From NCBI GenBank assembly GCA_946221915.1, contig CAMIKG010000002.1, forward strand, positions 1 to 64,000: a stretch of 64,000 nucleotides of DNA. The letters run 5' to 3'. Shown here piece by piece: positions 43,431-52,661 of the stretch. How positions within the stretch are numbered: position 1 is the first letter of the stretch; each line of letters begins with the position of its first letter. This stretch comes from an uncultured Erwinia sp. GTDB lineage: Bacteria > Pseudomonadota > Gammaproteobacteria > Enterobacterales > Enterobacteriaceae. The translations under genes and the position numbers were made by a program. The notes under the pieces were generated by a model. It did no database searches, was not told the DNA's origin, and worked only from the letters and a program-made list of their open reading frames with translations.

Positions 43431-44651
43431 TTACTTCTTGATCATACGGCTGATGTTGCGCTGTGCCTGCTGCAGCGCCTGTTCGGCGTTCATTTGTCCG
43501 GTCATTGCCATCTGCAGGTAGTCGCCCAGCACACTTTCCACTTCCGCCCAGTTCTGGATACGCGGACGTGCTTTGCCGCTTTTCAGCGCTTCCAGTTGCT
43601 GCGGATACCAGCGGTATTTCGCCACCAGTTCTTTGTCGCTATACAGGCTGGTGCGGGTTGGCGGAATGCCGTAATTCAGCGCCAGCGCTTTCTGCATTTC
43701 GCTGCTGGTGGCGAATTTCAGGAATTCGGCGGCATCGGTTTTGTTTTTGGCATCTGCCGGAATGGCGACCTGCCACAGTCCAAGCATTGGCGCTGGTTTG
43801 CCGGTTTCGGCGGGTGGCGTGGTGATTTCCATTGCGCCGACCACTTTCGACAGCTGCGGGTTATCGAGGTTTGGCACCCACGCTGGCCACACTTCAATCG
43901 CCATGGCGGCGCTGCCTTTCTGCAGGGCATCGCGCACTTCGTCGGCGTTATACACTTCGACGCCGCGCGCCGCGTACTGTTTCATGGCGAGAAAGGTTTC
44001 CAGCGCCTGCTTTGCCTGCGGGGTATCCAGCGAGGCTTTGCCCTGCTGATCGACCACATCGCCGCCGTAGCCCCAGAGGATCGGCAGGAAGCCGGTGACA
44101 ATCGGGTTGCCTTTCACGCCGCGGAATACCACGCCGTTCATCTCGCCGCTCTGGTTAATCGTCTTCGCCGCTTTCAGCACATCGCTCCAGCTTTTCGGCT
44201 GTGGCAGGTTGTGTTTGGCAAATTCGCTGCGGTTCCACGCGAACATGGCAACGTTGCCGACCATTGGCAGCGCGTAGGTAGCGCCCTGAGCGCCAGGTGC
44301 ACGACCAACGTTCAGCGTGGCCGGGATAAAGTCGCCATCCTGCGTCTCTTTGGCCAGCGGCGTCAGCCACTGGTTGCTGATAAATTCCGGCGCCCAGGTA
44401 TCATCCAGCTGAATCACGTCGTAGTTGCCGGTTTTCTCACGCATCGACAGCGTAATGCTTTCGTACAGCCCTTTGTTCGGACGCTTAACCAGCGTCACTT
44501 TGCTGTCGGGGTGCGCTTTCTGATACGCATCCACCACATACTGCATCGCATCGCCATAGCTGCTGTCACGGCTGGCGATCACCAGCTCACCAGCCGTAGC
44601 GCCAAAGGTGGCCGCCAGCAGCGCCGCCGCCATCATGGTACGTTGGAACAT
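43431..44651 (-). CDS. Extracellular solute-binding protein, sugar ABC transporter (family 1)
   Basis: 406 residues. Signal peptide MFQRTMMAAALLAATFGATA. Mature protein has the MalE-type pattern: YQKAHPDSKVTLVKRPNKGL, VIQLDDTWAPEF, and PMVGNVAMFAWNRSEFAKHN. AGGAGAACCCCA lies before the ATG. First gene of the operon; ligand unknown, with a UgpB-like or disaccharide-type ligand likely from the partners. Confidence 0.92.
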   Translation of the reverse strand: MFQRTMMAAALLAATFGATAGELVIASRDSSYGDAMQYVVDAYQKAHPDSKVTLVKRPNKGLYESITLSMREKTGNYDVIQLDDTWAPEFISNQWLTPLAKETQDGDFIPATLNVGRAPGAQGATYALPMVGNVAMFAWNRSEFAKHNLPQPKSWSDVLKAAKTINQSGEMNGVVFRGVKGNPIVTGFLPILWGYGGDVVDQQGKASLDTPQAKQALETFLAMKQYAARGVEVYNADEVRDALQKGSAAMAIEVWPAWVPNLDNPQLSKVVGAMEITTPPAETGKPAPMLGLWQVAIPADAKNKTDAAEFLKFATSSEMQKALALNYGIPPTRTSLYSDKELVAKYRWYPQQLEALKSGKARPRIQNWAEVESVLGDYLQMAMTGQMNAEQALQQAQRNISRMIKK

Positions 44652-44690
44652 TGGGGTTCTCCTGAGTCCTGGGTTGAGTAATTGTTTTTT

Positions 44691-44704
44691 TGCACGCGCG
44701 TTCA
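44691..44704. promoter_or_regulatory. Candidate LacI-type operator before sugar ABC operon
   Basis: Minus strand TGAACGCGCGTGCA, a 14-bp palindrome with one mismatch and a central CG typical of LacI-family sites, about 40 bp upstream of the binding-protein ATG. Confidence 0.4.
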
Positions 44705-44782
44705 GGCAATGGCTGCCACACTAGAGCGGGAAAATGTCAGGAAGATTACGGCGGGATGACGGTTTGGCTGTGGGGTGACGTT

Positions 44783-44800
44783 TATCCGTTATAGCGGATA
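44783..44800. promoter_or_regulatory. HipB operator 1
   Basis: TATCC-GTTATAGC-GGATA, exact match to TATCC-N8-GGATA. Confidence 0.9.
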
Positions 44801-44810
44801 TTCTTGTTTT

Positions 44811-44828
44811 TATCCGCTGCAGGGGATA
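44811..44828. promoter_or_regulatory. HipB operator 2
   Basis: TATCC-GCTGCAGG-GGATA, exact match; 28 bp from operator 1. Confidence 0.9.
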
Positions 44829-44838
44829 AAGATTGTTT

Positions 44839-44856
44839 TATCCGTTATGGCGGATA
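44839..44856. promoter_or_regulatory. HipB operator 3
   Basis: TATCC-GTTATGGC-GGATA, exact match; 28 bp from operator 2. Confidence 0.9.
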
Positions 44857-44865
44857 TAATTCAAT

Positions 44866-44883
44866 TATCCGTTCAGGGGGATA
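44866..44883. promoter_or_regulatory. HipB operator 4
   Basis: TATCC-GTTCAGGG-GGATA, exact match; 27 bp from operator 3 and ending 2 bp before the hipB ATG, so it overlaps the ribosome-binding site. Confidence 0.9.
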
Positions 44884-44885
44884 AT

Positions 44886-45137
44886 ATGAAGATAACATCG
44901 GCGAAGATGCTGGCAAATGCATTGCGAAATGAGCGTAAGAAACGTAATCAAAGCCAGCAAAAAACAGCTGAAACCATCGGGTTGAAACAAGCCACAATCT
45001 CCGAATTTGAAAACTATCCCGATGGCACCCGGCTGGAAACCTTATTCAGGATGCTGGCTGCACTTGATTTGGAGCTGCATATTGCCCCAAGGAATCAGCA
45101 GTCAGAGAGTAAAAAGGAGTGGGATCAGGAGTGGTAA
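44886..45137 (+). CDS. hipB: HipB antitoxin and autorepressor
   Basis: 83 residues. Xre-type HTH: LANALRNERKKRNQSQQKTAE, then IGLKQATISEFENYPDG, and the C-terminal extension ending KKEWDQEW, whose terminal tryptophan is typical of HipB. Binds the four operators upstream and neutralises HipA. The ATG at 44886 follows AGGGGG; a longer frame would run through the operators and is rejected. It ends 3 bp before hipA. Confidence 0.95.
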   Translation: MKITSAKMLANALRNERKKRNQSQQKTAETIGLKQATISEFENYPDGTRLETLFRMLAALDLELHIAPRNQQSESKKEWDQEW

Positions 45138-45140
45138 GAG

Positions 45141-46436
45141 ATGGATAAACTCACTGTAGCGTTGAACGGAATCATTGTCGGTACGCTGGAGAAAGCGGCG
45201 GGTGGAGAGATGTCGTTTCTTTACGCTCAACACTGGCTTGAACGCGCCGGTGCGCGTGCCATTTCGCTGTCGCTGCCGCTTACAGGGGAAAAATTTCGCG
45301 GTGAGGTGGTTTACAATTTCTTTGATAATCTTCTCCCTGATAACGAGATGATTCGTAGTCGTATTCAGTCCCGTTTCCGCATCGCCACTAAGCAACCGTT
45401 TGATCTGCTTTCATACATCGGTAGTGATTGTGTCGGCGCTATCCAGCTTTATCCTGAGCATGAAAATATGGCTCCAGTTAACCAGGTCAATGCTGAGCCG
45501 CTGACGGTACCTGAGATAGAACAGCTACTGCTTGGCTATAAAGATGCGCCTTTGGGGATGGAAGCTGACGTTGAGAATTTTCGTATTTCTTTAGCGGGAG
45601 CGCAGGAGAAAACGGCGTTGCTCTGGCATCAAAATCGCTGGCATCGGCCAGTGGGCAGTACGCCAACCAGTCATATCCTCAAATTGCCCATCGGTTTTAT
45701 CGCCAATAACAGCATCGATCTCAGCGAAAGTATTGAGAATGAGTGGCTCTGTTTGAAGATTGCGCAGGCGTTTGGGCTACCCGCAGCCAGTGCCGAAATT
45801 GCCAGATTCGGCACGCAAAAAGTATTAGTGGTGGAACGCTTCGATCGACGCTGGTCAGCTGATGGCAGTTGGTTAATGCGTTTGCCTCAGGAAGACTTTT
45901 GTCAGGCGCTGGGTGTCGCTCCGGCACTGAAATATGAGTCTGATGGCGGGCCTGGAATTGCGGAGTCGATGAAATTGCTGTTGGGTTCGCAACAGGCAAT
46001 CGCAGACCGCGATCGATTTATGCAAAGCCAGATCCTGTTCTGGATGCTGGCGGCAATTGACGGGCATGCCAAGAACTTTAGTCTGTTTATTGAACCCGGT
46101 AGTGCTTACCGTATGACTCCGCTATACGACGTGATTTCGGCGTTTCCACTGATGAGCCCGAAAGGTATACAGCCGAAAAAAGCGAAGATGGCGATGGCTG
46201 TTCTGGGGAGGAATCGCCACTTTCACTGGGGCACGATATTGCCCCGGCACTTTATCACGACTGCGCAAAAAACGGACTATTCCGTCAGTCAGGTGGAACG
46301 CATGATGAGTCAGATGAAAGCGCAAACTGCGACGGTGATAAGTGATGTTCAGGCACTGTTACCAGAGGATTTTCCGCAGCATATCAGTGACGCGATCTTT
46401 AGCGGTTTGGCACATCAGGCTGCAAGGTTACCCTGA
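45141..46436 (+). CDS. hipA: HipA serine/threonine kinase toxin
   Basis: 431 residues. Matches E. coli HipA at key places: autophosphorylation Ser150 in FRISLAGAQEKTALL, ATP-binding Lys181 in HILKLP, catalytic Asp307 in DGHAKNF and the metal site YDVISAFP. HipA phosphorylates glutamyl-tRNA synthetase and induces a dormant, drug-tolerant state. Intact and correctly paired with hipB. Confidence 0.95.
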   Translation: MDKLTVALNGIIVGTLEKAAGGEMSFLYAQHWLERAGARAISLSLPLTGEKFRGEVVYNFFDNLLPDNEMIRSRIQSRFRIATKQPFDLLSYIGSDCVGAIQLYPEHENMAPVNQVNAEPLTVPEIEQLLLGYKDAPLGMEADVENFRISLAGAQEKTALLWHQNRWHRPVGSTPTSHILKLPIGFIANNSIDLSESIENEWLCLKIAQAFGLPAASAEIARFGTQKVLVVERFDRRWSADGSWLMRLPQEDFCQALGVAPALKYESDGGPGIAESMKLLLGSQQAIADRDRFMQSQILFWMLAAIDGHAKNFSLFIEPGSAYRMTPLYDVISAFPLMSPKGIQPKKAKMAMAVLGRNRHFHWGTILPRHFITTAQKTDYSVSQVERMMSQMKAQTATVISDVQALLPEDFPQHISDAIFSGLAHQAARLP

Positions 46437-46445
46437 TGCCCTGAC

Positions 46446-46472
46446 GGGGAGCAGTTTTCTTGCTCCCCTTTT
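46446..46472 (+). terminator. Intrinsic terminator of hipBA
   Basis: GGGGAGCA-GTTTTCT-TGCTCCCC-TTTT, a perfect 8-bp stem with a U-run, 10 bp after the hipA stop. Confidence 0.9.
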
Positions 46473-46503
46473 ATGGCTGGCGTGAACGTTAACTTCAGGG
46501 GGC

Positions 46504-48801
46504 TCAGAGCACCGGCACAACCTTAATCTCCACCATGCCAATCCCCAGCCGTCGCGGATCGTGACCGGTGATATTGCCTTCATTCGACAGCAGTGGTTCC
46601 GGCGGGACGATCTCCAGCGTGGTTGCGCGCGCTGGGTTATGGAAACGCAGTGTAGTGGTCGAGAGCTGCTCACCCAGGTTCAGTTGCTGCTGCTGTTGCC
46701 CCACCCGCACCGGGATCGGCCGGTGGGCGTTGGGGCCAATGGCGCGCGCGGTAATCACCAGGTCGAAGGTTTCCGGCAGCGGCTGCTGATACTCAATCTT
46801 CACCTCCGGCGCCAGATTGGCATTGGACCAGCGCCCCCACTCTTCCTGGCGTGAGATACCGCTAAAACTTTTCACCGTTTGTGGTGCGCCGGGAATAGAG
46901 AAAATGAAACGATCAGCCTGATAGCGGATATCGTTATCCTCAATTTTCAGCAGCGCCAGGTTGCGCTTAAACTGCTCGTCGTTATCCTTCACGGCAGGGA
47001 AATTCACTTTGCCTTTGTAGCTGTCGCCCGTTATCACCGTCACCTGCGGCTGTCCGTTCAGCTGGCCGCTGGCGAGACAAAGCTGATTCGACAGCGCCAG
47101 ATCCGGCTGCCACAGGCGCGCCATTTTGTAGCACTTATCAACCCAGACGAACTTATCTTTGGCGCTGAAGTCGGCCAGCTGATAGCGCAGCGGCGCAGAG
47201 TATTCCCCCTCCGGCAACGGTTCAACTTTGTTGTCGCTGACGCGCAGTAACAGCGGCAGCTGGAAACTGGCGCCGGAGAAGCTGAAGCGGTTGGTTTTCA
47301 GGTCAATGGTGAAATCGCTGATACTTTGCGGGAAGCGCCACAGGCGGATGATATCCGGCTTCCATTCACTGATTTTCGCTTTCAGATCGTCAAAGGTCGC
47401 CGACAGCGAGGTCGACGAGAGACTGCTGCGTCCCAGCCCGATGGCGCTATCGCCACCGAGAATATCCAGCACGGTGGCGCCATTATCCAGCGGATTGCGC
47501 TTGCCGGTCTCCAGCACGCTGTCCGGCTGATCGCCGCGCACAATAAAGAACAGGTTATTGCGCTCCAGCTTCGTGAGATATTTATAGGCGGTATTGTTCA
47601 TCGCCAGATGATCGCTGGAAACGACGATGACGGTGTTATGGAAATAAGGCGACGCCTTAATTTTCTCAATCAGGCGCGCGATATGCTCCTGACTGCAGCT
47701 GACGGCGCTGAAACTCTGGTTCGCTTTGCCTTCCATACTGTAGCTGCGGCGCTGGCAGCTGCGCGAAATAAAGCCGTCAGGGTGGTGGGTATCCACCGTC
47801 AGGGCAAACAGGGCGAACGGTTTTTTGCGCTTTGACAGCTGGTTAAAGGTCTGCCACACCTCGTCCAGCACCGTATCATCGTAATAGCCCCAGTTATTGC
47901 GATATTTCGGGTCGGCAACGCGCTGCTCCAGCTCCTGCATGCCGGTCATATTTTGGCGCGGGAAACCGTGCGAAGTGAGGAACAGATCTTTACCGGCAAA
48001 GCGCAGGTCCGCGCCCTGGATAAAATAGTTGTCGTAGCCGACGCTTTGCAGAATATCGCCGAGGCAGATATTTTCCGGGTAGAAACTCGACAGTGACGCC
48101 GAAGCGTTGCCATTAAACGGCGCAAACAGCGGAATACCGCACTGCGAGGCCACCATCCCGGCAATGGTATATTCGGTGCCCGGCAGCTGTTCGGTCTGGC
48201 TGAAATCCAGTGCATTCTCTTTAATCGCGCTGAGTTCCGCCGTCAGGCCGGGGAAGCTCTGCTCATCGAAATAAGTGCGCTCCAGGCTTTCTGCATAGAT
48301 ATAGACCAGGTTGCGCTTCTCGCCATGGATTGCTTTCAGCGGCGTCTGGTAATACTCCGCGAAATCCGATGCGCCCTGACGCGTCTGGGAACGCACCAGA
48401 TCAAAAACCTGCTGGAAGGCCGGCGTGGTTTTTATCGAGCCCAGAGCCAGCAGCACCGCCAGCAGGCTGTAACCGAGGTGGTGATGATCGCTCTGGCGAA
48501 AACGCAGCAGCCAGGAGAGCAGGCAAAAAACCAGAAACAGGGCAAGGAGTAATCCCAGCGCAGGCAGGACATATTTACTGATGCCCGCGCCCTGCAGGCT
48601 GTTGGTGAGGGTATAGAGCACGGCGTCGTTAATGCCTTCGCCGGTAAAATAATTACTGGCAAACAGGGTGGCATTGAGCACAATAAACAGACCGAGCAGG
48701 AATAAGACGAGTGAGAACCAGAACTTATTGCGTCCGGCTTTAGTGGCGTACGTGATAATGGTGACAAAAAAAAGCACAACTGAAAGTATTTCAGAAGACA
48801 T
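46504..48801 (-). CDS. opgB: Phosphoglycerol transferase I (OpgB/MdoB)
   Basis: 765 residues. Adds phosphoglycerol from phosphatidylglycerol to periplasmic glucans. Four membrane helices fill residues 5-125, followed by a periplasmic sulfatase-like domain with IYAESLERTYFD (nucleophile Thr177), QLPGTEYTIAGMVASQCGIP, VDTHHPDGFIS and VSSDHLAMNN. The ATG at 48801 with AGAGGAATTG before it is preferred over a TTG just upstream. Confidence 0.95.
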   Translation of the reverse strand: MSSEILSVVLFFVTIITYATKAGRNKFWFSLVLFLLGLFIVLNATLFASNYFTGEGINDAVLYTLTNSLQGAGISKYVLPALGLLLALFLVFCLLSWLLRFRQSDHHHLGYSLLAVLLALGSIKTTPAFQQVFDLVRSQTRQGASDFAEYYQTPLKAIHGEKRNLVYIYAESLERTYFDEQSFPGLTAELSAIKENALDFSQTEQLPGTEYTIAGMVASQCGIPLFAPFNGNASASLSSFYPENICLGDILQSVGYDNYFIQGADLRFAGKDLFLTSHGFPRQNMTGMQELEQRVADPKYRNNWGYYDDTVLDEVWQTFNQLSKRKKPFALFALTVDTHHPDGFISRSCQRRSYSMEGKANQSFSAVSCSQEHIARLIEKIKASPYFHNTVIVVSSDHLAMNNTAYKYLTKLERNNLFFIVRGDQPDSVLETGKRNPLDNGATVLDILGGDSAIGLGRSSLSSTSLSATFDDLKAKISEWKPDIIRLWRFPQSISDFTIDLKTNRFSFSGASFQLPLLLRVSDNKVEPLPEGEYSAPLRYQLADFSAKDKFVWVDKCYKMARLWQPDLALSNQLCLASGQLNGQPQVTVITGDSYKGKVNFPAVKDNDEQFKRNLALLKIEDNDIRYQADRFIFSIPGAPQTVKSFSGISRQEEWGRWSNANLAPEVKIEYQQPLPETFDLVITARAIGPNAHRPIPVRVGQQQQQLNLGEQLSTTTLRFHNPARATTLEIVPPEPLLSNEGNITGHDPRRLGIGMVEIKVVPVL

Positions 48802-48962
48802 CAATTCCTCTCTTATTATTAGGCGCTTTCCCTGGCGCTGACCTCCTGTTCGGCAGCGATACCCTTGTCCAATCTAGCGTGGCTGCGGGGTGCAGGCAAC
48901 TGAACATAGCGGAAATGCGTGCTAAATCGGAATATGGCATAAAAGCGTGTAAAGAGAGGAAT

Positions 48963-48988
48963 CTCCTCCCGTCAGGCTACGGGAGGAG
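48963..48988 (-). terminator. Terminator after tautomerase gene
   Basis: CTCCTCCCGT / ACGGGAGGAG, perfect 10-bp stem with a 6-nt loop, followed on the minus strand by a pyrimidine-rich stretch, 11 bp after the tautomerase stop. Confidence 0.65.
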
Positions 48989-48999
48989 CAGAGAGGGGA

Positions 49000-49389
49000 T
49001 TACAGGTCGCCGGTAATATATTGTGCGACGCCGTTGCCGAAGCTCCAGTCGCCTTTATCGTTGGTAATAAAGGTAATCATTAAATCGCTGCCTTCAATGC
49101 CGCAGTTCTCTTTAAACTCGCGCGCCAGCTCTGCCATAAAGAAGTGCTTCTGCTCGTCGCTGCGCGGACTGGTAAACACCCGCACCATCACCAGGTTATC
49201 CGTGCGCTGCAGACCCAGCCCGGTATCTTCGAACACCATCTGATATCTTTTATTTTCGTGAACAATCTGATAGCGATCGCGCTGCGGTACTTTAAACGCC
49301 TTCAGCACGGCGCGGTGCGCAGCATCCAGCAGGGTTTTTAATTCGGACTCTGAACGGCCCTGAATCACGTCGAACTGTAATAACGGCAT
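49000..49389 (-). CDS. Tautomerase-family protein
   Basis: 129 residues. Starts MPLLQFDVIQGRSESELKTLL, so Pro2 is available as catalytic base, as in 4-oxalocrotonate tautomerase relatives. VPQRDRYQIVHENKRYQMVFED is the pattern of the longer tautomerase_2 group. Divergent from a LysR regulator that probably controls it. Substrate unknown. Confidence 0.85.
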   Translation of the reverse strand: MPLLQFDVIQGRSESELKTLLDAAHRAVLKAFKVPQRDRYQIVHENKRYQMVFEDTGLGLQRTDNLVMVRVFTSPRSDEQKHFFMAELAREFKENCGIEGSDLMITFITNDKGDWSFGNGVAQYITGDL

Positions 49390-49509
49390 AGTAATTCCTC
49401 GCTGACATTGCTGAAAAGTAACTGCTTCACGGGAGTTATCCTGAACCAGCCATGCAGAAAGAAAAAGCGCTATACTTGAATTGATTATTTACTATTTTGA
49501 ACAATCATC

Positions 49510-50430
49510 ATGAAAGAACTGAAAACCGATGCACTGTGGCTGCATCTGCACTGGCTGACAGTGCTGGCGGAGCAGGGCAGCTTTACCCGTGCGGCAGAGC
49601 GACTGGAAGTCAGCAAAGCCGCGATGAGCCAGAAGATTAAGCAGCTGGAGGAGATGGCGGGCGTGGCGCTGGTGCAGCGCACCACGCGCAGCGTGCGGCT
49701 GACCAGCGCAGGGGAAAAACTGGTGAATGATCTGCGTGAACCTTTTTCGCAGATTGCGCAGAGTTTTTTCAGCGTGCGCGACTCCAGCGGCCCGCTGCGT
49801 GGCCTGGTGCGCGTCACCGCGCCGGTGGCGTTTGCCCGTCAGCAGCTGGTGCCGCATATCACCAGCTTCCTGCGCCAGCATCCGCAGGTGCGGGTGCAGC
49901 TGGAGGTGTCGGATCGGCTGGTCTCGCTCGCCAGCGAAGGTTTTGATTTAGCGATTCGCCACAGCAACAACATCCCGGACACCCATGTTGCCTTGCCGTT
50001 GTGCGACACGCGCACGTTACTGGTGGCGTCGCCAGCCTATCTTGCTGAGTATGGTGAACCGCAGACACCGGCTGAACTGCAGCAGCATCACTGTCTCTAC
50101 TATCCGCGCGGCGTCGAGCTGCCGCGCTGGAACTTTGTGCATCGCAGCAAAGGCGGTGAGCAGGTGACGGTTAGCGTCAGCGGCCCCTTCGCCACTAATA
50201 ACAGCGAGTCGATCCGTGATGCGGCGCTCGATGGGCTGGGTATCGCCATGCTGCCGGACTTCAGCGCCCAGGCGGCACTGGCGGGCGGCAGGCTGCGGGT
50301 GATCTTGCCGCAGTGGCGCGCGGTGAGCGCGTTTGCCGATAAACTGTGGATAGTGCGACCGTATACCGCTCAGGTGCCACGAGCCGTCACGGAATTCAGC
50401 CACTGGCTGCGCGCGGCGTTTCAGGCATGA
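49510..50430 (+). CDS. LysR-family regulator (next to tautomerase)
   Basis: 306 residues. N-terminal wHTH LHWLTVLAEQGSFTRAAERL, then VSKAAMSQKIKQLEEMAG; co-inducer domain RVTAPVAFARQQLVPHITSF, of the DsdC/PA0477-like group. 120 bp from the divergent tautomerase gene, the usual target position. Confidence 0.9.
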   Translation: MKELKTDALWLHLHWLTVLAEQGSFTRAAERLEVSKAAMSQKIKQLEEMAGVALVQRTTRSVRLTSAGEKLVNDLREPFSQIAQSFFSVRDSSGPLRGLVRVTAPVAFARQQLVPHITSFLRQHPQVRVQLEVSDRLVSLASEGFDLAIRHSNNIPDTHVALPLCDTRTLLVASPAYLAEYGEPQTPAELQQHHCLYYPRGVELPRWNFVHRSKGGEQVTVSVSGPFATNNSESIRDAALDGLGIAMLPDFSAQAALAGGRLRVILPQWRAVSAFADKLWIVRPYTAQVPRAVTEFSHWLRAAFQA

Positions 50431-50511
50431 CAAGACCATTGGCGATAGTTTGCGCAGTGACTGGCACTCAGTTAAGGTAAGCTCCCGCTACTCGCCGCAA
50501 GGAGCCGCGCG

Positions 50512-51051
50512 ATGCATTACAACACGATTCGTATTGAAACCCCGCGCCTGGTGCTGCGCCCGTTTGTTATCAGTGACACGGATAACTGGTTTGCCATGAT
50601 GCGTGACCCGCAGGTGATGAGATACTGGAGCCATCCGGCGTGGCAGGAGCGGCGTCAGGCCAGTGAATCGATCACCGACAGCATCGCTGCGCTGGAGACG
50701 CAGGAGTACCTGCAGCTGGCCATCGCCCGAAAATCAGACGATAGCTGTATCGGCATGTGCATACTTTTTCATCATCACCAGGCGTCGCAGCGCGGTGAAA
50801 TCGGTTATTGCCTGGCGAGCGAAGCACAGGGGCAGGGCTATATGGTCGAAGCGCTGAATCACTTCGTCCCCTTTTTACGCGATAGTCTGGCGTTGCGCCG
50901 TCTCGAAGCGGACATTCACCCACAGAATCAGGGATCGGCACGGGTACTGCAGAGTATGGGCTTCGAACAGGAAGGGCTGCTGAAAGAGCGTTGGTGTGTG
51001 GGCGGTGAGATCTCCGATTCAGCGCTGTTTGGTTTGTTGTTAAATAAGTAA
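50512..51051 (+). CDS. GNAT acetyltransferase, RimJ/RimL type
   Basis: 179 residues. Motifs TPRLVLRPFVISDTDNWFAMM, RGEIGYCLASEAQGQGYMVEAL (acetyl-CoA loop) and DIHPQNQGSARVLQSMGFEQEG. Acetylates an amino group of a protein, peptide or small molecule; substrate unknown. AAGGAG lies nine bases before the ATG at 50512. The next acyltransferase starts 10 bp after its stop. Confidence 0.88.
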   Translation: MHYNTIRIETPRLVLRPFVISDTDNWFAMMRDPQVMRYWSHPAWQERRQASESITDSIAALETQEYLQLAIARKSDDSCIGMCILFHHHQASQRGEIGYCLASEAQGQGYMVEALNHFVPFLRDSLALRRLEADIHPQNQGSARVLQSMGFEQEGLLKERWCVGGEISDSALFGLLLNK

Positions 51052-51061
51052 GGAGTTTGTG

Positions 51062-51703
51062 ATGCATGGACCCAATCCCGCTGACCCTTATCCCATGGCC
51101 GGTTTTCCGCAGGTGTGTTACCTCAAAAATCGGGTAAATAACCCACAGATTATTATTGGTGACTACAGCTACTACGACGATCCCGAAGGTGCAGAGAACT
51201 TCGAACGTAATGTGCTGTATCTGTTCCCGTTTATTGGCGACAAGCTGGTGATTGGCCGTTTTTGCGCCCTGGCGCGCGGCGTGAAATTTATTATGAATGG
51301 CGCTAACCATCCACTGTCCGGCGTTTCCACCTATCCTTTCTGGATCTTTGCTCAGGGCTGGGAACATAGTATGCCATCGGCCAGTGAGTTACCGTTTAAG
51401 GGCGATACGGTGATCGGCAATGATGTCTGGATCGGTTATGACGCCATGATTATGCCGGGCGTTAACGTTGGTAATGGCGCGATTATCGCTGCGCGCTCAG
51501 TGGTGACCCGTGATGTGCCTGCTTACGCGGTGGTGGGCGGCAATCCGGCGCAGGTGGTGAAAATGCGTTTCACACCAGAGGAGATTGCCCGCCTGCAGAC
51601 GCTGAGCTGGTGGGACTGGCCAGCGGAAAAAATTACCGCCAGCCTGCCGCTGATTAGCGCCGGAGATATTGCCGCGCTGGAACGTCTTCACGCCAGCGCT
51701 TAA
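51062..51703 (+). CDS. CatB/Vat-type hexapeptide-repeat O-acetyltransferase
   Basis: 213 residues. Left-handed beta-helix XAT protein: IIIGDYSYYDDPEGAENFER, FCALARGVKFIMNGANH (catalytic His), GNDVWIGYDAMIMPGVNVGN and GGNPAQVVKMRF. Relatives acetylate streptogramin A or chloramphenicol, but many chromosomal members have other substrates, so resistance is not claimed. The ATG at 51062 has AAGGAG six bases upstream; a GTG three bases earlier is possible. Confidence 0.88.
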   Translation: MHGPNPADPYPMAGFPQVCYLKNRVNNPQIIIGDYSYYDDPEGAENFERNVLYLFPFIGDKLVIGRFCALARGVKFIMNGANHPLSGVSTYPFWIFAQGWEHSMPSASELPFKGDTVIGNDVWIGYDAMIMPGVNVGNGAIIAARSVVTRDVPAYAVVGGNPAQVVKMRFTPEEIARLQTLSWWDWPAEKITASLPLISAGDIAALERLHASA

Positions 51704-51704
51704 C

Positions 51705-51733
51705 TCTCAACCCGGCATGCCTGCCGGGTGAGA
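51705..51733. terminator. Bidirectional hairpin between acetyltransferase and SDR genes
   Basis: TCTCAACCCGGCA pairs with TGCCGGGTGAGA (one bulged A), between convergent stops at 51703 and 51746. Confidence 0.55.
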
Positions 51734-51745
51734 ATGCTGCCTGCG

Positions 51746-52567
51746 TTACGTTAGGTCCGTTGACAGGCTGATCGCTTTGCTGGCTTCCAGTTCGGCCAGG
51801 CGCTGCTCCAGCGCGCTTTTCACCAGCCGGTATGCATCGCTTCCCAGCGCCAGACGTTGCGGCGCGGGCGAACGATCGACACTGGCGATCATCTCATGCA
51901 CCATCTTTTGTGCATCGCCAATCCACGGGAAAGACGCGCGCAGCGCGTGGGCGGGCGTTTCCTCATACTCTGGCATCGCCTGCGCCATCACCATCCCCTT
52001 GTCACGAAAGCCGGTCTGCGCCGCGCCAGGTTCTATCAGGGTAAATTCGATATTAAAGCCGCTCACCTCCTGGCGTACCGCTTCAATAAAGCCTTCAATT
52101 GCCCACTTGCTGGCGTGATACAGACTCAGGCCGGGAAAGGCAATCTGGCCGCCCATCGACGACAGTTGCAGAATGCGACCACCGCCCTGGCGGCGCAAAT
52201 GAGGCAGCGCCGCGCGCGTCAGCTGGATGGAGCCAATCACATTGGTATTCAGCTGGCGCACTATCTCGTCATCGCTCAGTTCTTCCGCTGCGCCAGCCAG
52301 GCCGTAACCGGCGTTGCTGACAATCACATCAATCCGCCCTAATTCAGCAAAGGCGCGATTCATCGTCGTGTGCACTGCCGGGGTGTCGGTGACATCCAGC
52401 GCGGCGAGCCATAATGCATCGCCATAACGCTGTTTCAGCGCGTCGAGTTGTGCTGGAGTGCGTAATGTGGCGGCCACGCGGTCGCCACGCGCCAGCAGGG
52501 TTTCCGTCATTGCCCGGCCGAAGCCGGAGGAGGTGCCGGTGATAAACCATGTTCTGGACATACTCAT
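51746..52567 (-). CDS. Short-chain dehydrogenase/reductase
   Basis: 273 residues. Cofactor loop TGTSSGFGR near residues 10-18, NAGYG, catalytic Ser in LQLSSMGGQ and YHASK. Typical classical SDR with NADP(H) preference suggested by ATLRTPAQ. Divergent from a LysR regulator 95 bp away. A second ATG at 52561 is an alternative start. Substrate unknown. Confidence 0.9.
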   Translation of the reverse strand: MSMSRTWFITGTSSGFGRAMTETLLARGDRVAATLRTPAQLDALKQRYGDALWLAALDVTDTPAVHTTMNRAFAELGRIDVIVSNAGYGLAGAAEELSDDEIVRQLNTNVIGSIQLTRAALPHLRRQGGGRILQLSSMGGQIAFPGLSLYHASKWAIEGFIEAVRQEVSGFNIEFTLIEPGAAQTGFRDKGMVMAQAMPEYEETPAHALRASFPWIGDAQKMVHEMIASVDRSPAPQRLALGSDAYRLVKSALEQRLAELEASKAISLSTDLT

Positions 52568-52661
52568 TTTCCTTGCGTCAGGTTGATGGTTTAATCACTG
52601 TAACCCGCCGGAATTAATGCCACTATCCGTACAATTTCGCATGTGGAAGTGAAAATTCGCC

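Noticed and set aside
43326..44681. 451-codon plus-strand frame opposite the sugar-binding-protein gene
   Set aside because: Antisense shadow; the minus strand has a signal peptide and clear family motifs.
51062..51703. Calling the hexapeptide acetyltransferase a streptogramin or chloramphenicol resistance gene
   Set aside because: Fold alone does not show this, and no mobile element or resistance context is present.
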